A DNA stretch of 57,623 bases, taken from contig CAZHBZ010000006.1 in NCBI GenBank assembly GCA_964530925.1, forward strand, positions 1 through 57,623. The letters are read 5' to 3'. Positions within the stretch are counted from its first letter, which is position 1. Each line of letters begins with the position of its first letter. The notes beneath the pieces were generated by a model. It saw nothing but the letters and a program-made list of their open reading frames with translations, ran no database searches and was not told the origin of the DNA. This DNA is from LiPW-15 sp964530925. GTDB taxonomy: Bacteria; Patescibacteriota; Minisyncoccia; UBA6257; 2-01-FULL-56-20. This document shows, piece by piece, positions 16,351 through 24,765 of this stretch. Both the position numbers and the translations under genes were made by a program.

Positions 16351-16578
16351 CTATATGATCTCAGCCTGATAGCCCAATTTATTTATTATCCCTACGATCT
16401 TTTCGGGCGAAACCAGCGCCTCATCAAAAGTCACTTCGGCTTCGGACTTCGCAAAGCTCGCCTTCACTTTTTTGACCCCCGGAGTGTCTTCAAGCTCCCC
16501 TTCTATGTTCATAATACAGCTCGTGCAATGAAGCCCCTCTAGATTCAATTTAATTGTTTTTATATTTGATTCCCCCAT
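16351..16578 (-). CDS. copZ: Copper chaperone / heavy-metal-associated domain protein
   Basis: 75-aa HMA domain with the metal-binding motif LHCTSC (usual MxCxxC with Leu for Met) near residues 15-20 and the ferredoxin-like fold pattern ending GYQAEII. It would deliver Cu(I) to the CopA ATPase. It is the last gene of the csoR-arsR-copA-TauE operon, 45 nt after the TauE-cupredoxin gene. A carrier for another soft metal cannot be excluded. Confidence 0.85.
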   Translation of the reverse strand: MGESNIKTIKLNLEGLHCTSCIMNIEGELEDTPGVKKVKASFAKSEAEVTFDEALVSPEKIVGIINKLGYQAEII

Positions 16579-16623
16579 TGTCTTTTTAATCCGTTTTGTT
16601 TTCTATTGGCTAGTGGCTAGACC

Positions 16624-17688
16624 CTATCTAACTATTATTGTGCCCCTATACATCCCCATCGAACACATAAATGGGATCGTGGTCGGTTTATCCGGCGCGG
16701 TGAATTCCACGGTCTGCGTTCTTCCCGGCGGCACGGAAGCGCGGAGATTCAGACTCGGGATAACAAAGCTCTGCGCGCAGCTGTAGCCGTCCGTATTCGT
16801 CAAAGTTATTTTGACTTTCTCCCCCACTCCCACGTAAAGAGTTTTCGGGCTATACCCATAAGAATCAATCGTAATAGTCGGGTTGTTATCCGTTATTTGT
16901 TTTTTGTCATTAGTTATTGGTCCATTGTTATAAGTCGATCCTCCCGGTATCTTTTCCACGAAATAATTCGGTTTATTCAAAGACTCCCAAACGCTCGTAA
17001 AGTTCGGCGCGCCGGCGAGGGCCAATGCGCCGTTCAGGCTGTAGAGCGCCAGAAAAGTTATCGCTAAAGCCGCGAATTTATAGAACTTTTTCTGCATCGA
17101 ATCTCCTAACCTGGTCACAAAATATCCAAGAATGAAGAAAAGCGGTGTGGTCCCCAAGACGAAAGCAAAAAGTATGGCCATTCCGGAAAGCGCTTTGCCG
17201 GAAGAGATGGCCAAAGCCATCATCGCCTGAGTCGTCCCGCATGGGATAAATATAGTAAGAGCTCCGAGGATGGCCGGCGCGAAAATAGATCTGGACTTGG
17301 CCTGGCTCCTCACCCGCCTGGTCAAAAATTTAGGCGGCTGAATTATAAAATAACGAAATATAGGATGAAGATTTAAGAGACTTCCGGCTGTGCCCAACAT
17401 AAAAATTATGACTACAAATTGCAAAATAACACTCGCGGTTACGGAAAGCTCCATAACCGATCCCAAAAGCCCCAGGAGAAACCCAAGTATCGTGTAAGCA
17501 ACAAGTTTTGCGCTCAAAAACCAAAGGATAGGCATCGCACTCGGGCGCTTGGGCTCATGGCGTTCGTTTTCCGCCTGTTCTTCTTCCTCCTGCGCCATCG
17601 CGGTGGCCAAAAGCCCACCCTGCACGGCAAGGCAGGTTAGCCCGCCGGTCAATAGTCCTGTTCCGAAAATTACAATTAGATTTGGCAT
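16624..17688 (-). CDS. TauE/SafE (DsbD-like) membrane protein fused to a cupredoxin-like domain
   Basis: 354 aa. Six or so hydrophobic helices with the GALTIFIPCGTTQAMM and GTTPLFFILG motifs typical of the sulfite-exporter/cytochrome-c-biogenesis family. A C-terminal cupredoxin-like domain (about 270-354) contains a copper-type ligand pattern with CAQSF and PFMCSMGMYRG. The linker (about 255-268, NNGPITNDKKQITDNN) resembles the intergenic microrepeat read in frame. Position between copA and copZ suggests a role in Cu export or binding at the membrane. Function is inferred. Confidence 0.8.
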   Translation of the reverse strand: MPNLIVIFGTGLLTGGLTCLAVQGGLLATAMAQEEEEQAENERHEPKRPSAMPILWFLSAKLVAYTILGFLLGLLGSVMELSVTASVILQFVVIIFMLGTAGSLLNLHPIFRYFIIQPPKFLTRRVRSQAKSRSIFAPAILGALTIFIPCGTTQAMMALAISSGKALSGMAILFAFVLGTTPLFFILGYFVTRLGDSMQKKFYKFAALAITFLALYSLNGALALAGAPNFTSVWESLNKPNYFVEKIPGGSTYNNGPITNDKKQITDNNPTITIDSYGYSPKTLYVGVGEKVKITLTNTDGYSCAQSFVIPSLNLRASVPPGRTQTVEFTAPDKPTTIPFMCSMGMYRGTIIVR

Positions 17689-17712
17689 TGATTTAGTGAG
17701 TGGTAGGTAGTT

Positions 17713-20004
17713 TTAGGTCAGTTTAACTCGCTTAAGCCGTAGCGAATTGGTAACCACCGAGATCGAACTCATCGCCATTGCCGCTGATGCGAATATGGGG
17801 CTCAAGAGTATCTCGAAGAACGGATACAAGACTCCCATCGCCACGGGGATAAGAACTATATTATAGCCGAATGCCCAGAAAAGGTTGCCTTTGATTATTC
17901 CCATCGTCCGGCGGGAAAGTTTGATGACATTCGCGACCGAATCCAAATTCTTGTTGACCAAAGTGATATTGGCCGCTTCGATCGCCACGTCCGTGCCCGT
18001 ACCCATCGCGAGGCCAACATTCGCGGCCGCGAGGGCCGGCGCGTCGTTTATTCCGTCCCCCACCATCGCCACGATTTTCCCTTCGGCTTGAAGTTCTTTA
18101 ATCACTGCCTCCTTCTCCGTGGGCAACACTTCGGAAATTATTCTTGTAAATCCCAGTTCTTTACCGATAGCCTCGGCAGTGCGCTTATTGTCTCCGGTAA
18201 GCATCACGGGAAGAACGCCCATGGCCTTGAGCTTCTCTATTGCCGCCTTGGCGCTGGCCTTCGGAGAATCCGCAACAGCCACAAGCCCAAGCAACGCTTT
18301 ATTGAGAGCTAAATACATCACAGTCTTCCCCGCCTCTTCCAACTTGCTCGCAATTTCGGCCGCACTGACAGAGTCCCTGTCCGCCGTTGAGGCGGAGACT
18401 CCAAGATCGTTCATAAACTTGAGGTTGCCAAAATATATATGCCTTCCGCCATGAACCGCTTCCACTCCCCGTCCCGGAGTCGCTTTAAATCCTTCGAGTC
18501 TTGAAAGCGGGATGCCTGCCGGCAAAGTTTCCTTGGCATGTTTTACTATCGCCTCGGCCAAAGAATGCTCCGAACCCTTTTCAACCGCGGCGGCCAATTC
18601 CAAAACTTGGTTTTCTTCCATTCCGATTCCGATTATGTCTGTGACCCTTGGCGTGCCTTCGGTAAGCGTTCCGGTCTTGTCAAAAACAATTGCATTCACT
18701 TTATGCGCGGTTTCCAAACTCTCCGCGTCTTTGATTAAAATCCCATGTTCCGCGCCAAGCCCCGTACCCACCATGATGGCCGTAGGCGTCGCAAGTCCCA
18801 TAGCGCAAGGGCAAGCAATGATAAGAACTGCAACGGCGTTTAGAATAGCGAGAAGCAAAGAAGGAGCCGCACCAAGGTCGTACCACAGAACAAAGGTTAA
18901 TATAGAGAGCATTATCACTATCGGCACAAAGTAGGAAGAGATCGTATCGGCAATACGCTGAATCGGCGCCTTGCTCCCCTGCGCCTCCTCCACAAGCTTG
19001 ATGATCTGCGCAAGCATAGTATCGGCCCCGATTTTTTCCGCGCGGAAAAGAAAGCTTCCGGTTTTGTTTACGGTTGCGCCGATAACTTTTGCCCCTATGG
19101 ATTTTTCCGAAGGCATACTCTCGCCCGTAACCATAGATTCATCAATGGATGATTCCCCTTCTATAATTACGCCATCCACCGGAATTTTTTCTCCGGGACG
19201 GACCCGGATAATATCGCCGATTTTTACCTGCTCTATGGGTATGTCGGTTTCAACGCCACCCTGTAGGACTCTCGCTGTTTTCGCCTGAAGTCCTATAAGT
19301 TTTTTAATGGCTTCCGAAGTTCCCGCTTTCGCTCGAGCCTCAAAATATCTGCCGAGCAAAATAAGTCCGATAACCAGAGTGGACACATCAAAGTACGGCA
19401 TTGCCTCCACTCCGGCGGAAGTTATGACTGTGGGGAAAAATACCGCGAATACCGAATACAAGAAAGCCACGCTCGTACCGATAGCCACAAGCGAATCCAT
19501 ATTGGCACTCCGATGTTTAAGCGCTTTAAATGTCGCCTTATAAAATCCATACCCGGCCCAGAACTGCACAGGGATAGCGAGCGCGAGTTGTACGTAAAAG
19601 TTTTTCAAAATCTCCGGCGCGAAGTTAATAAGTCCGGGGAAACTCCCCCAAAGGATCAACGCTCCGGCAACAAGCGCGACCGAGGTGCGATTTAAAAGAT
19701 TCCTCAGTTCTTTTTGCTTTTCTTTCTTTTTATCCTCCGCATGCATATTCGTGTCCTCCAAGAGAGCTTCGTAGCCCACATTGCTGACCGCCGAAAGGAT
19801 ATCCGTGTCTTTAACCTTCTCGGCATCGTATGAAACCGTGGCCTTCTCGGTCGCCAAATTGACGACTGCCGAATTCACCCCCGGCACCTTTTTGAGCGAT
19901 CGCTCGATGGTCGAAACGCACGACGCGCAGTGCATCCCCTTAACGAGAAAATCTTTTCTCGTTAAGGCCCCGTTAGAAGCTTTATCATGTTCGGAGTTAT
20001 TCAT
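17713..20004 (-). CDS. copA: Cu(I)-exporting P1B-type ATPase
   Basis: 763 aa. One N-terminal HMA domain (GMHCASC near residues 24-30), eight expected helices, TGES actuator motif, CPC ion-site motif in IIACPCAMGLATP, phosphorylation motif DKTGTLTEG, SEHSLAEAI (HP-type nucleotide site) and GDGINDAPALA. The helix after CPC and the final NxxS region (SISVVTNSLRLKR) fit subclass 1B-1. It would pump Cu+ out of the cytoplasm. A 12-bp perfect inverted repeat lies in its coding start (19940-19965). Confidence 0.95.
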   Translation of the reverse strand: MNNSEHDKASNGALTRKDFLVKGMHCASCVSTIERSLKKVPGVNSAVVNLATEKATVSYDAEKVKDTDILSAVSNVGYEALLEDTNMHAEDKKKEKQKELRNLLNRTSVALVAGALILWGSFPGLINFAPEILKNFYVQLALAIPVQFWAGYGFYKATFKALKHRSANMDSLVAIGTSVAFLYSVFAVFFPTVITSAGVEAMPYFDVSTLVIGLILLGRYFEARAKAGTSEAIKKLIGLQAKTARVLQGGVETDIPIEQVKIGDIIRVRPGEKIPVDGVIIEGESSIDESMVTGESMPSEKSIGAKVIGATVNKTGSFLFRAEKIGADTMLAQIIKLVEEAQGSKAPIQRIADTISSYFVPIVIMLSILTFVLWYDLGAAPSLLLAILNAVAVLIIACPCAMGLATPTAIMVGTGLGAEHGILIKDAESLETAHKVNAIVFDKTGTLTEGTPRVTDIIGIGMEENQVLELAAAVEKGSEHSLAEAIVKHAKETLPAGIPLSRLEGFKATPGRGVEAVHGGRHIYFGNLKFMNDLGVSASTADRDSVSAAEIASKLEEAGKTVMYLALNKALLGLVAVADSPKASAKAAIEKLKAMGVLPVMLTGDNKRTAEAIGKELGFTRIISEVLPTEKEAVIKELQAEGKIVAMVGDGINDAPALAAANVGLAMGTGTDVAIEAANITLVNKNLDSVANVIKLSRRTMGIIKGNLFWAFGYNIVLIPVAMGVLYPFFEILLSPIFASAAMAMSSISVVTNSLRLKRVKLT
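19940..19965. repeat. Inverted repeat inside the 5' end of copA
   Basis: TTAACGAGAAAA-TC-TTTTCTCGTTAA, 12-bp perfect arms with a 2-nt centre, encoding the residues just before the HMA motif. Could affect mRNA structure near the start; role unknown. Confidence 0.6.
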
Positions 20005-20081
20005 AAAGATTTATTTAAGGTGGTAAAAAAATAATTTTATATCATATGTCGCCCTAAGCTTTCTAACTGGGGCGGCTGTAA

Positions 20082-20201
20082 TTACATATTCATATGTTCC
20101 TCCGCCGTCATCTCCTCCATTTTTTCTTTCTTCCCAAAGAAAAACCAAGCCACAAACCCCATAAGTATCGCTCCGATTATTGTCACAATTATTTTTGTCA
20201 T
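20082..20201 (-). CDS. Small single-helix membrane protein of the copper operon
   Basis: 39 aa, one N-terminal membrane helix (residues 4-22, IIVTIIGAILMGFVAWFFF) and a short charged, Met/His-containing tail (EEHMNM) that might bind metal. It sits between arsR and copA. A candidate -10 (TAGAAT) lies 5 nt before the ATG. Similar short proteins occur beside copper ATPases in other bacteria (from memory). Function not established. Confidence 0.65.
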   Translation of the reverse strand: MTKIIVTIIGAILMGFVAWFFFGKKEKMEEMTAEEHMNM

Positions 20202-20230
20202 TATTTATTCTATTCGCCTATTCGCGCGAA

Positions 20231-20506
20231 TTAGAGAAGGTGAAGAATGGCCTTGGCGGCGGATGGCTGCGACTTTGCCTCGGCGAGCCGGTAATACATT
20301 TGCAGACTTCGCTGATCGCGCTCCACCATGTCAGCGGCGGCAAGGATGGCCAGGTGTTTTGATGTGGATTTGAAAGAGAGCTTTATCGCACTGGATACCT
20401 CCCCGACCGTGGCCTCGGGCTGGCGCTTCAAATACTCGAGAATGGCGAGCCGGCGGCGATTGGCGAGAGCTTTGAGTGTCCGTTCGAGAATATGATTGTT
20501 TGCCAT
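20231..20506 (-). CDS. ArsR/SmtB-family winged-helix regulator
   Basis: 91 aa with ALANRRRLAILEYL and the recognition-helix region LSFKSTSKHLAILAAADMVER. There is no CxC metal motif in the recognition helix (no cysteines at all), so the sensed signal is unclear. It lies between csoR and copA. Its predicted -10 TATAAT (20513-20518) is 6 nt before ATG, so it can be transcribed separately as a leaderless mRNA. Confidence 0.85.
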   Translation of the reverse strand: MANNHILERTLKALANRRRLAILEYLKRQPEATVGEVSSAIKLSFKSTSKHLAILAAADMVERDQRSLQMYYRLAEAKSQPSAAKAILHLL

Positions 20507-20512
20507 GGATAT

Positions 20513-20518
20513 ATTATA
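20513..20518 (-). promoter_or_regulatory. Leaderless-type -10 of arsR
   Basis: TATAAT on the minus strand, 6 nt upstream of the arsR ATG. The palindrome TTCGCGCGAA sits near the -35 position, where no consensus -35 is seen. Confidence 0.5.
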
Positions 20519-20563
20519 TCAATCTGTTCGCTTATTCGCGCGAATTAGAGAAGGTGAGAATCG

Positions 20564-20833
20564 TTAGGATTTGTTTTTCAGAATTTCGGCGAGTTCTTTC
20601 ACCGCTTTCTCTCCCTGGCCTCTTTTTATCATACCAGCCGCACAGGTTTTAAGGTGATTCTCCAAGAGCACTTCGTCGGTGGCCCTAAGGGCCTTCTGCA
20701 CCGCCTGGGACTGCAAAATAACGTCTATGCAATAGGCGCCATTTTCCACCATATCTATAACCTTCTTTAAATGCCCCAAGGAGATCTTATATCTGTGCTC
20801 AATCCGCTCTTTGCTGTTTTTAGGTTTATACAT
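20564..20833 (-). CDS. csoR: CsoR-family copper-sensing repressor
   Basis: 89 aa, all-helical DUF156/CsoR fold. Cys in YCIDVI (about 35), His and Cys in NHLKTCAAG (about 60-65) match the C-H-C Cu(I) ligand set. Copper binding releases the operator. The matching operator lies in the promoter at 20890-20918. It is first in the copper operon. Confidence 0.92.
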   Translation of the reverse strand: MYKPKNSKERIEHRYKISLGHLKKVIDMVENGAYCIDVILQSQAVQKALRATDEVLLENHLKTCAAGMIKRGQGEKAVKELAEILKNKS

Positions 20834-20889
20834 TGTTTAGGTTTACTCGCCTCGCCGTAGTTTTAACGAAGGCGGGTAGTCATAAATAC

Positions 20890-20918
20890 AGCATATCCCC
20901 CATGGGGGGATATGTAAA
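20890..20918 (-). promoter_or_regulatory. csoR operon promoter with CsoR-type operator in the spacer
   Basis: Minus-strand -35 TTTACA (20913-20918), 17-nt spacer, -10 TATGCT (20890-20895). The spacer is the palindrome TATCCCCCCATGGGGGA, the C-tract/G-tract arrangement known for CsoR sites, so repressor binding would block RNA polymerase directly. Confidence 0.8.
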
Positions 20919-20959
20919 GAGGAGGTGTGGAGAAATATAATTGCGCACACCGCCATTGC

Positions 20960-21529
20960 TTATCCTCTCCAAATAAGCCAAATTATCGCAAATGTAATTA
21001 GTGTGAATATGGTATATACAATTAATGGAATCGCGCCCCTGAACGACGGCTTTTTTAATGCCCTCATCTTATCAGCAGTTTCCTTGTTAATGCTTTGTTC
21101 GGCAATTTCATACATTCTCTTAAAACTATCCCCCGCCGCCTTACTGGTCTCATAAAACAATCCCCACAAACTGCCAGGGGTAATAATTAGTAAAACCGAT
21201 AACAAAACACGAACTGCATTATCTAGAACTATCAACTTGTCGTTGAATGTTGCAACAATCAGCAACGTCGCGGCCAATGCACTTACGGTTGAAAGAGTCT
21301 CGAATCTGGTACGAATAGCCCAATTTGCAAGCTCAGCGTATTCTTTGATTTGCTCTCTACCGAACCATGCCTTACCGGCTTTTTCTATCTTACCTTTGAA
21401 ATCCTCAATACCTCCCAACTCTCCAAACATTTTTGGATCAAAACCAGGAATTGAGCTTAGCAGCTTTTCAAATTCTTCTTGTGTTGGCGCGCTTGCGTTG
21501 TCCTTTGTCTGCTCGGTTTTTCCACTCAT
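20960..21529 (-). CDS. Unknown membrane protein downstream of hsdR
   Basis: 189 aa. The N-terminal 75 residues are charged and soluble. Then there are hydrophobic segments near 80-97, 103-125 and 162-187 separated by a charged loop containing AEQSINKE. No recognised family. It follows hsdR by 39 nt on the same strand and is probably the last gene of the restriction operon. Whether it has a defence role is unknown. Confidence 0.7.
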   Translation of the reverse strand: MSGKTEQTKDNASAPTQEEFEKLLSSIPGFDPKMFGELGGIEDFKGKIEKAGKAWFGREQIKEYAELANWAIRTRFETLSTVSALAATLLIVATFNDKLIVLDNAVRVLLSVLLIITPGSLWGLFYETSKAAGDSFKRMYEIAEQSINKETADKMRALKKPSFRGAIPLIVYTIFTLITFAIIWLIWRG

Positions 21530-21568
21530 GTTTGAGAGAATATTAGCATTACGCCACGAACTAGCAAC

Positions 21569-24500
21569 CTACTCCCCAGCCCAATCTTTACATAAGACTT
21601 CCGCCTGATCTAAAACGGTCTTCGTAGCCTGCTCTTGCTTATCTGGCGGATATTTGTATTTATTCAAAAGCTTCTTAACAAAGACCCTAAGCTTGGCCCG
21701 GACGCTCTCCTTAAGAGTCCAGTCGATGCTGGTATTTTTCCGAAGCATAACAACTAGCTCTTGGGCAATCTTCTTTAGCGTTTCATCCCCCAACTCTTTA
21801 ATCGCACTTTCGTTCTCGCAAAGGGCATCGTAAAAAGCAACTTCATCTTCGGTTAGCTTTAAATCAATACCGCGCTCTTTTTCCTCTCGAATCTTTTTAG
21901 CCAACTCCACCAACTCATTAATAACCTGAGCAGCTTCAATGGTCTGATTCTGATATTTCTTAATAGTTTCCTCTAGCATTTTGGCGAACGAACGAGATTT
22001 CACCAAGAATTTCTTTTCCATTGTGTGAATCTCGTCGTTCAATAACTTCCTCAACACTTCCAACGCAACATTCTTGCGATCTAGGCCCCGAACCTCCTCC
22101 AGGAACTCATCGGAAAGAACAGCGATGTTAGGACTTTTTAGCCCAGCTGCATCAAAAATATTTACTACCTCGTCAGAGACCACGGCACCAGAAACAATCT
22201 GCCTAATTGCCTGATCGTAATCTTCCATCGTCGGGCCGCCCAATCCTCCTGTCTGTTCAAATTTTGCAATAAACGCCCGGACCGTTTGGAAAAACGCAAC
22301 ATCGTCGCGAATATCCAAGGCTTCTTTACTTGGCACCGAAAGAGCAAACGCCTGCGACAATTCTGTAACACCCTGCAAGTATCTTTTCTTGCCATCCTCT
22401 AAGCCAAGAATATGATCCATGGCTTTGCCAACCGACTCTGCCCTGTTCTTGGATTTTCCAGAAAAATACCCCGAATAATCAAAGCCATGATACATGGCTC
22501 TTACCATCTCATATTTCTCGAGCATCACTCCTATTTCCTGCTCTTGGTCTCCAATCGGCTTTTGCACCCCGATATCGGTATATTGAGAAACCGCTTCCTT
22601 TAGTGCTGGCGCGATACCAAGATAGTCCACGATCAAACCTCCTGGTTTATCTTTATAAACACGATTCACTCGAGCAATCGCTTGCATGAGCCCATGACCC
22701 CGCATCGGCTTATCAATATACATCGTGTGCATATTTGGCACATCAAAACCGGTAAGCCACATGTCCCGCACGATAACCAACTTCAATTCATCTTTCGGAT
22801 CCTTCATACGATCGGCCAACAAATTGCGCTCTTCCTTGGTATAAATATGACGTTGATAATTTGCCGGGTCGCTTGCCGCACCCGTCATAACTACTTTTAT
22901 AAATCCTTTCTTTATGTCGTCACTCCCCCACTCCGGGCGCAACTTAATTACTTCGTCATAAAGCTCAACGGCAACTCTGCGGCTCATGGCCACAAATAAA
23001 CCCTTGCCATCCATAACAGCAAGCCTAGCCTCAAAATGCTCTATCAAGTCCTTGGCAACGAGCGCAACCCGTTTCTCCGAACCAATCATCGCCTCCAACC
23101 GCGCCCACTTGCTCTTTAGCTGCTCCCTTTTCTCCACTTCTTCGCCCTCAGTTAATTCTTCAAACTCTATATCTATTTTTGGAGTCGCTTCTTTCAAAAG
23201 CTGAATTTTGGCCAAACGAGCTTCGTAATATATCGGCACGGTTGCCTTGTCCTCCACTGCGCGTGCAATATCGTAGACATCTATATATTCGCCAAACACT
23301 GCCCGAGTATTCTTGTCCGAAAGCTCAATCGGCGTACCGGTAAACCCGATAAAAGTTGCGTTCGGCAAAGCATCATGCATGTGACGAGCAAAACCATCAA
23401 TAAAATCATATTGACTGCGGTGAGCTTCATCCGCAATCACAATAATATTTTTGCGGTCCGAAAGAAGCGGATGCTTATCGCCTTTAACCTCGGGCATAAA
23501 CTTTTGGATCGTCGTAAATACCACCCCACCGGAAGCAACAGATAAAAGATTTTTTAAATCGTCCCTATCCTGCGCTTGTTTGGGAATTTGGCGGAGCAGA
23601 TCACTGCACTTAGAAAATGTGCCGAATAGCTGGCCGTCCAGATCATTGCGGTCGGTTAAAAGAACCAAAGTGGGGTTATCTAGCTTCTGAATAATTTTGC
23701 CGGTATAAAAAACCATAGACAGTGACTTTCCGGACCCTTGCGTGTGCCAAACCACTCCGGCCCGCTTGTCCCCAACAGGCTGGCTATCGGTGCTGGCTAA
23801 TCCGTAGCGCGAGGGGTGCTCGCTCACCCTGTCGGCGACCGGGTCGGATGCAGCACGCAGAGTAGATTGAACCGCTCGATTTACGGCAAAATATTGGTGA
23901 TAAGCCGCAAGTTTTTTTGTAACCATAGAAACATTACCTCTCGTGTCATTTTCACCCTCAAAAACAATAAAGTTCAATACGATATCCAAAAGTCTTTCTT
24001 TGGCGAACATTCCGCGAATTAGCGTCTCCAAATCATCCCTACGAACCCTCTCTATTCCATCCACACTCTTCCAACCCATAAAGCGATCCATATCTGCGGA
24101 GATAGTCCCAACCTTCGCATCCCAAATGTGGTCGCTCAACACGCAAAATTCGTTATAAGCGAATAAAGCAGGAATCTCAGCTTTGTAGGTTTGGATTTGG
24201 TTAAAGGCGCCAACGATCGTAGCGTTCGCATCGGCCGGATTCTTTAGCTCAAAAACTGCGAGTGGCAAACCATTCACAAAAATAACCACATCCGGCCGGC
24301 GCGTTCCTTCTAGCGCTTTATCGGCAGATGGACTATGCCCTTCGCGCGCAACTGTAAATTGATTAACAGCCAACCAATCGTTGTTGTCGAGGTTATTTGA
24401 ATCCACAAGATAAACTTTATCTCCGCGCATCAGCCCATCTTCGGCTTTGTACATCACATCCACCCCCTCCTTTAGCCATTTATGGAACTGATTGTTAGCC

Positions 24501-24763
24501 ACAAACAACCCTCCCGTAACCCAGGGCACGGCAAGAATTTTATCCAACGCATCCCGAATTGCTTCCTTGGGGATGTTTGGGTTGATGCAAATAAGGGCAT
24601 CCTTCAATCTTCCGGCCAAAATAACCTCTTTGTAGGATTTTCTTTCGGGCACCTCGCTGTCTGGTGCAATGTCCGGCCCAAACACAATCGAATAACCCAG
24701 GCCTTCAAACCATTCAAGAACTGCTTTTTCTAAATCGGATTCGGTGTATTTATGGGGGTTCAT
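21569..24763 (-). CDS. hsdR: Type I restriction endonuclease subunit R
   Basis: 1064 aa translocase/nuclease. The N-terminal PD-(D/E)xK nuclease includes RPDVVIFVNGLPLAVFELKNP-type residues near 150-175. SF2 helicase motifs follow: Walker A HTQGSGKSLSM (about 340), DEAHRSQYD, GFTGTP and QAIARVNRVYKDKP (motif VI). The C-terminal part is helical and would contact HsdM/HsdS. Together with hsdM and hsdS this looks like a complete system. Confidence 0.95.
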   Translation of the reverse strand: MNPHKYTESDLEKAVLEWFEGLGYSIVFGPDIAPDSEVPERKSYKEVILAGRLKDALICINPNIPKEAIRDALDKILAVPWVTGGLFVANNQFHKWLKEGVDVMYKAEDGLMRGDKVYLVDSNNLDNNDWLAVNQFTVAREGHSPSADKALEGTRRPDVVIFVNGLPLAVFELKNPADANATIVGAFNQIQTYKAEIPALFAYNEFCVLSDHIWDAKVGTISADMDRFMGWKSVDGIERVRRDDLETLIRGMFAKERLLDIVLNFIVFEGENDTRGNVSMVTKKLAAYHQYFAVNRAVQSTLRAASDPVADRVSEHPSRYGLASTDSQPVGDKRAGVVWHTQGSGKSLSMVFYTGKIIQKLDNPTLVLLTDRNDLDGQLFGTFSKCSDLLRQIPKQAQDRDDLKNLLSVASGGVVFTTIQKFMPEVKGDKHPLLSDRKNIIVIADEAHRSQYDFIDGFARHMHDALPNATFIGFTGTPIELSDKNTRAVFGEYIDVYDIARAVEDKATVPIYYEARLAKIQLLKEATPKIDIEFEELTEGEEVEKREQLKSKWARLEAMIGSEKRVALVAKDLIEHFEARLAVMDGKGLFVAMSRRVAVELYDEVIKLRPEWGSDDIKKGFIKVVMTGAASDPANYQRHIYTKEERNLLADRMKDPKDELKLVIVRDMWLTGFDVPNMHTMYIDKPMRGHGLMQAIARVNRVYKDKPGGLIVDYLGIAPALKEAVSQYTDIGVQKPIGDQEQEIGVMLEKYEMVRAMYHGFDYSGYFSGKSKNRAESVGKAMDHILGLEDGKKRYLQGVTELSQAFALSVPSKEALDIRDDVAFFQTVRAFIAKFEQTGGLGGPTMEDYDQAIRQIVSGAVVSDEVVNIFDAAGLKSPNIAVLSDEFLEEVRGLDRKNVALEVLRKLLNDEIHTMEKKFLVKSRSFAKMLEETIKKYQNQTIEAAQVINELVELAKKIREEKERGIDLKLTEDEVAFYDALCENESAIKELGDETLKKIAQELVVMLRKNTSIDWTLKESVRAKLRVFVKKLLNKYKYPPDKQEQATKTVLDQAEVLCKDWAGE

Positions 24764-24765
24764 TA

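Larger units (their letters stand above)
20210..20561. repeat. Imperfect direct repeats flanking arsR
   Basis: A block of about 38 bp (copies near 20210-20247 and 20523-20561), each containing TTCGCGCGAATTAGAGAAGG, brackets arsR. The right copy forms the arsR upstream region. The left copy encodes the last residues of ArsR and the upstream region of the 39-aa gene. The palindrome TTCGCGCGAA in each may be an operator. Confidence 0.65.

Noticed and set aside
19965..19985. CCCGTTAGA-like sequence in copA as a fourth TIR
   Set aside because: Single copy, no inverted partner, inside coding sequence without disruption; similarity is only partial.
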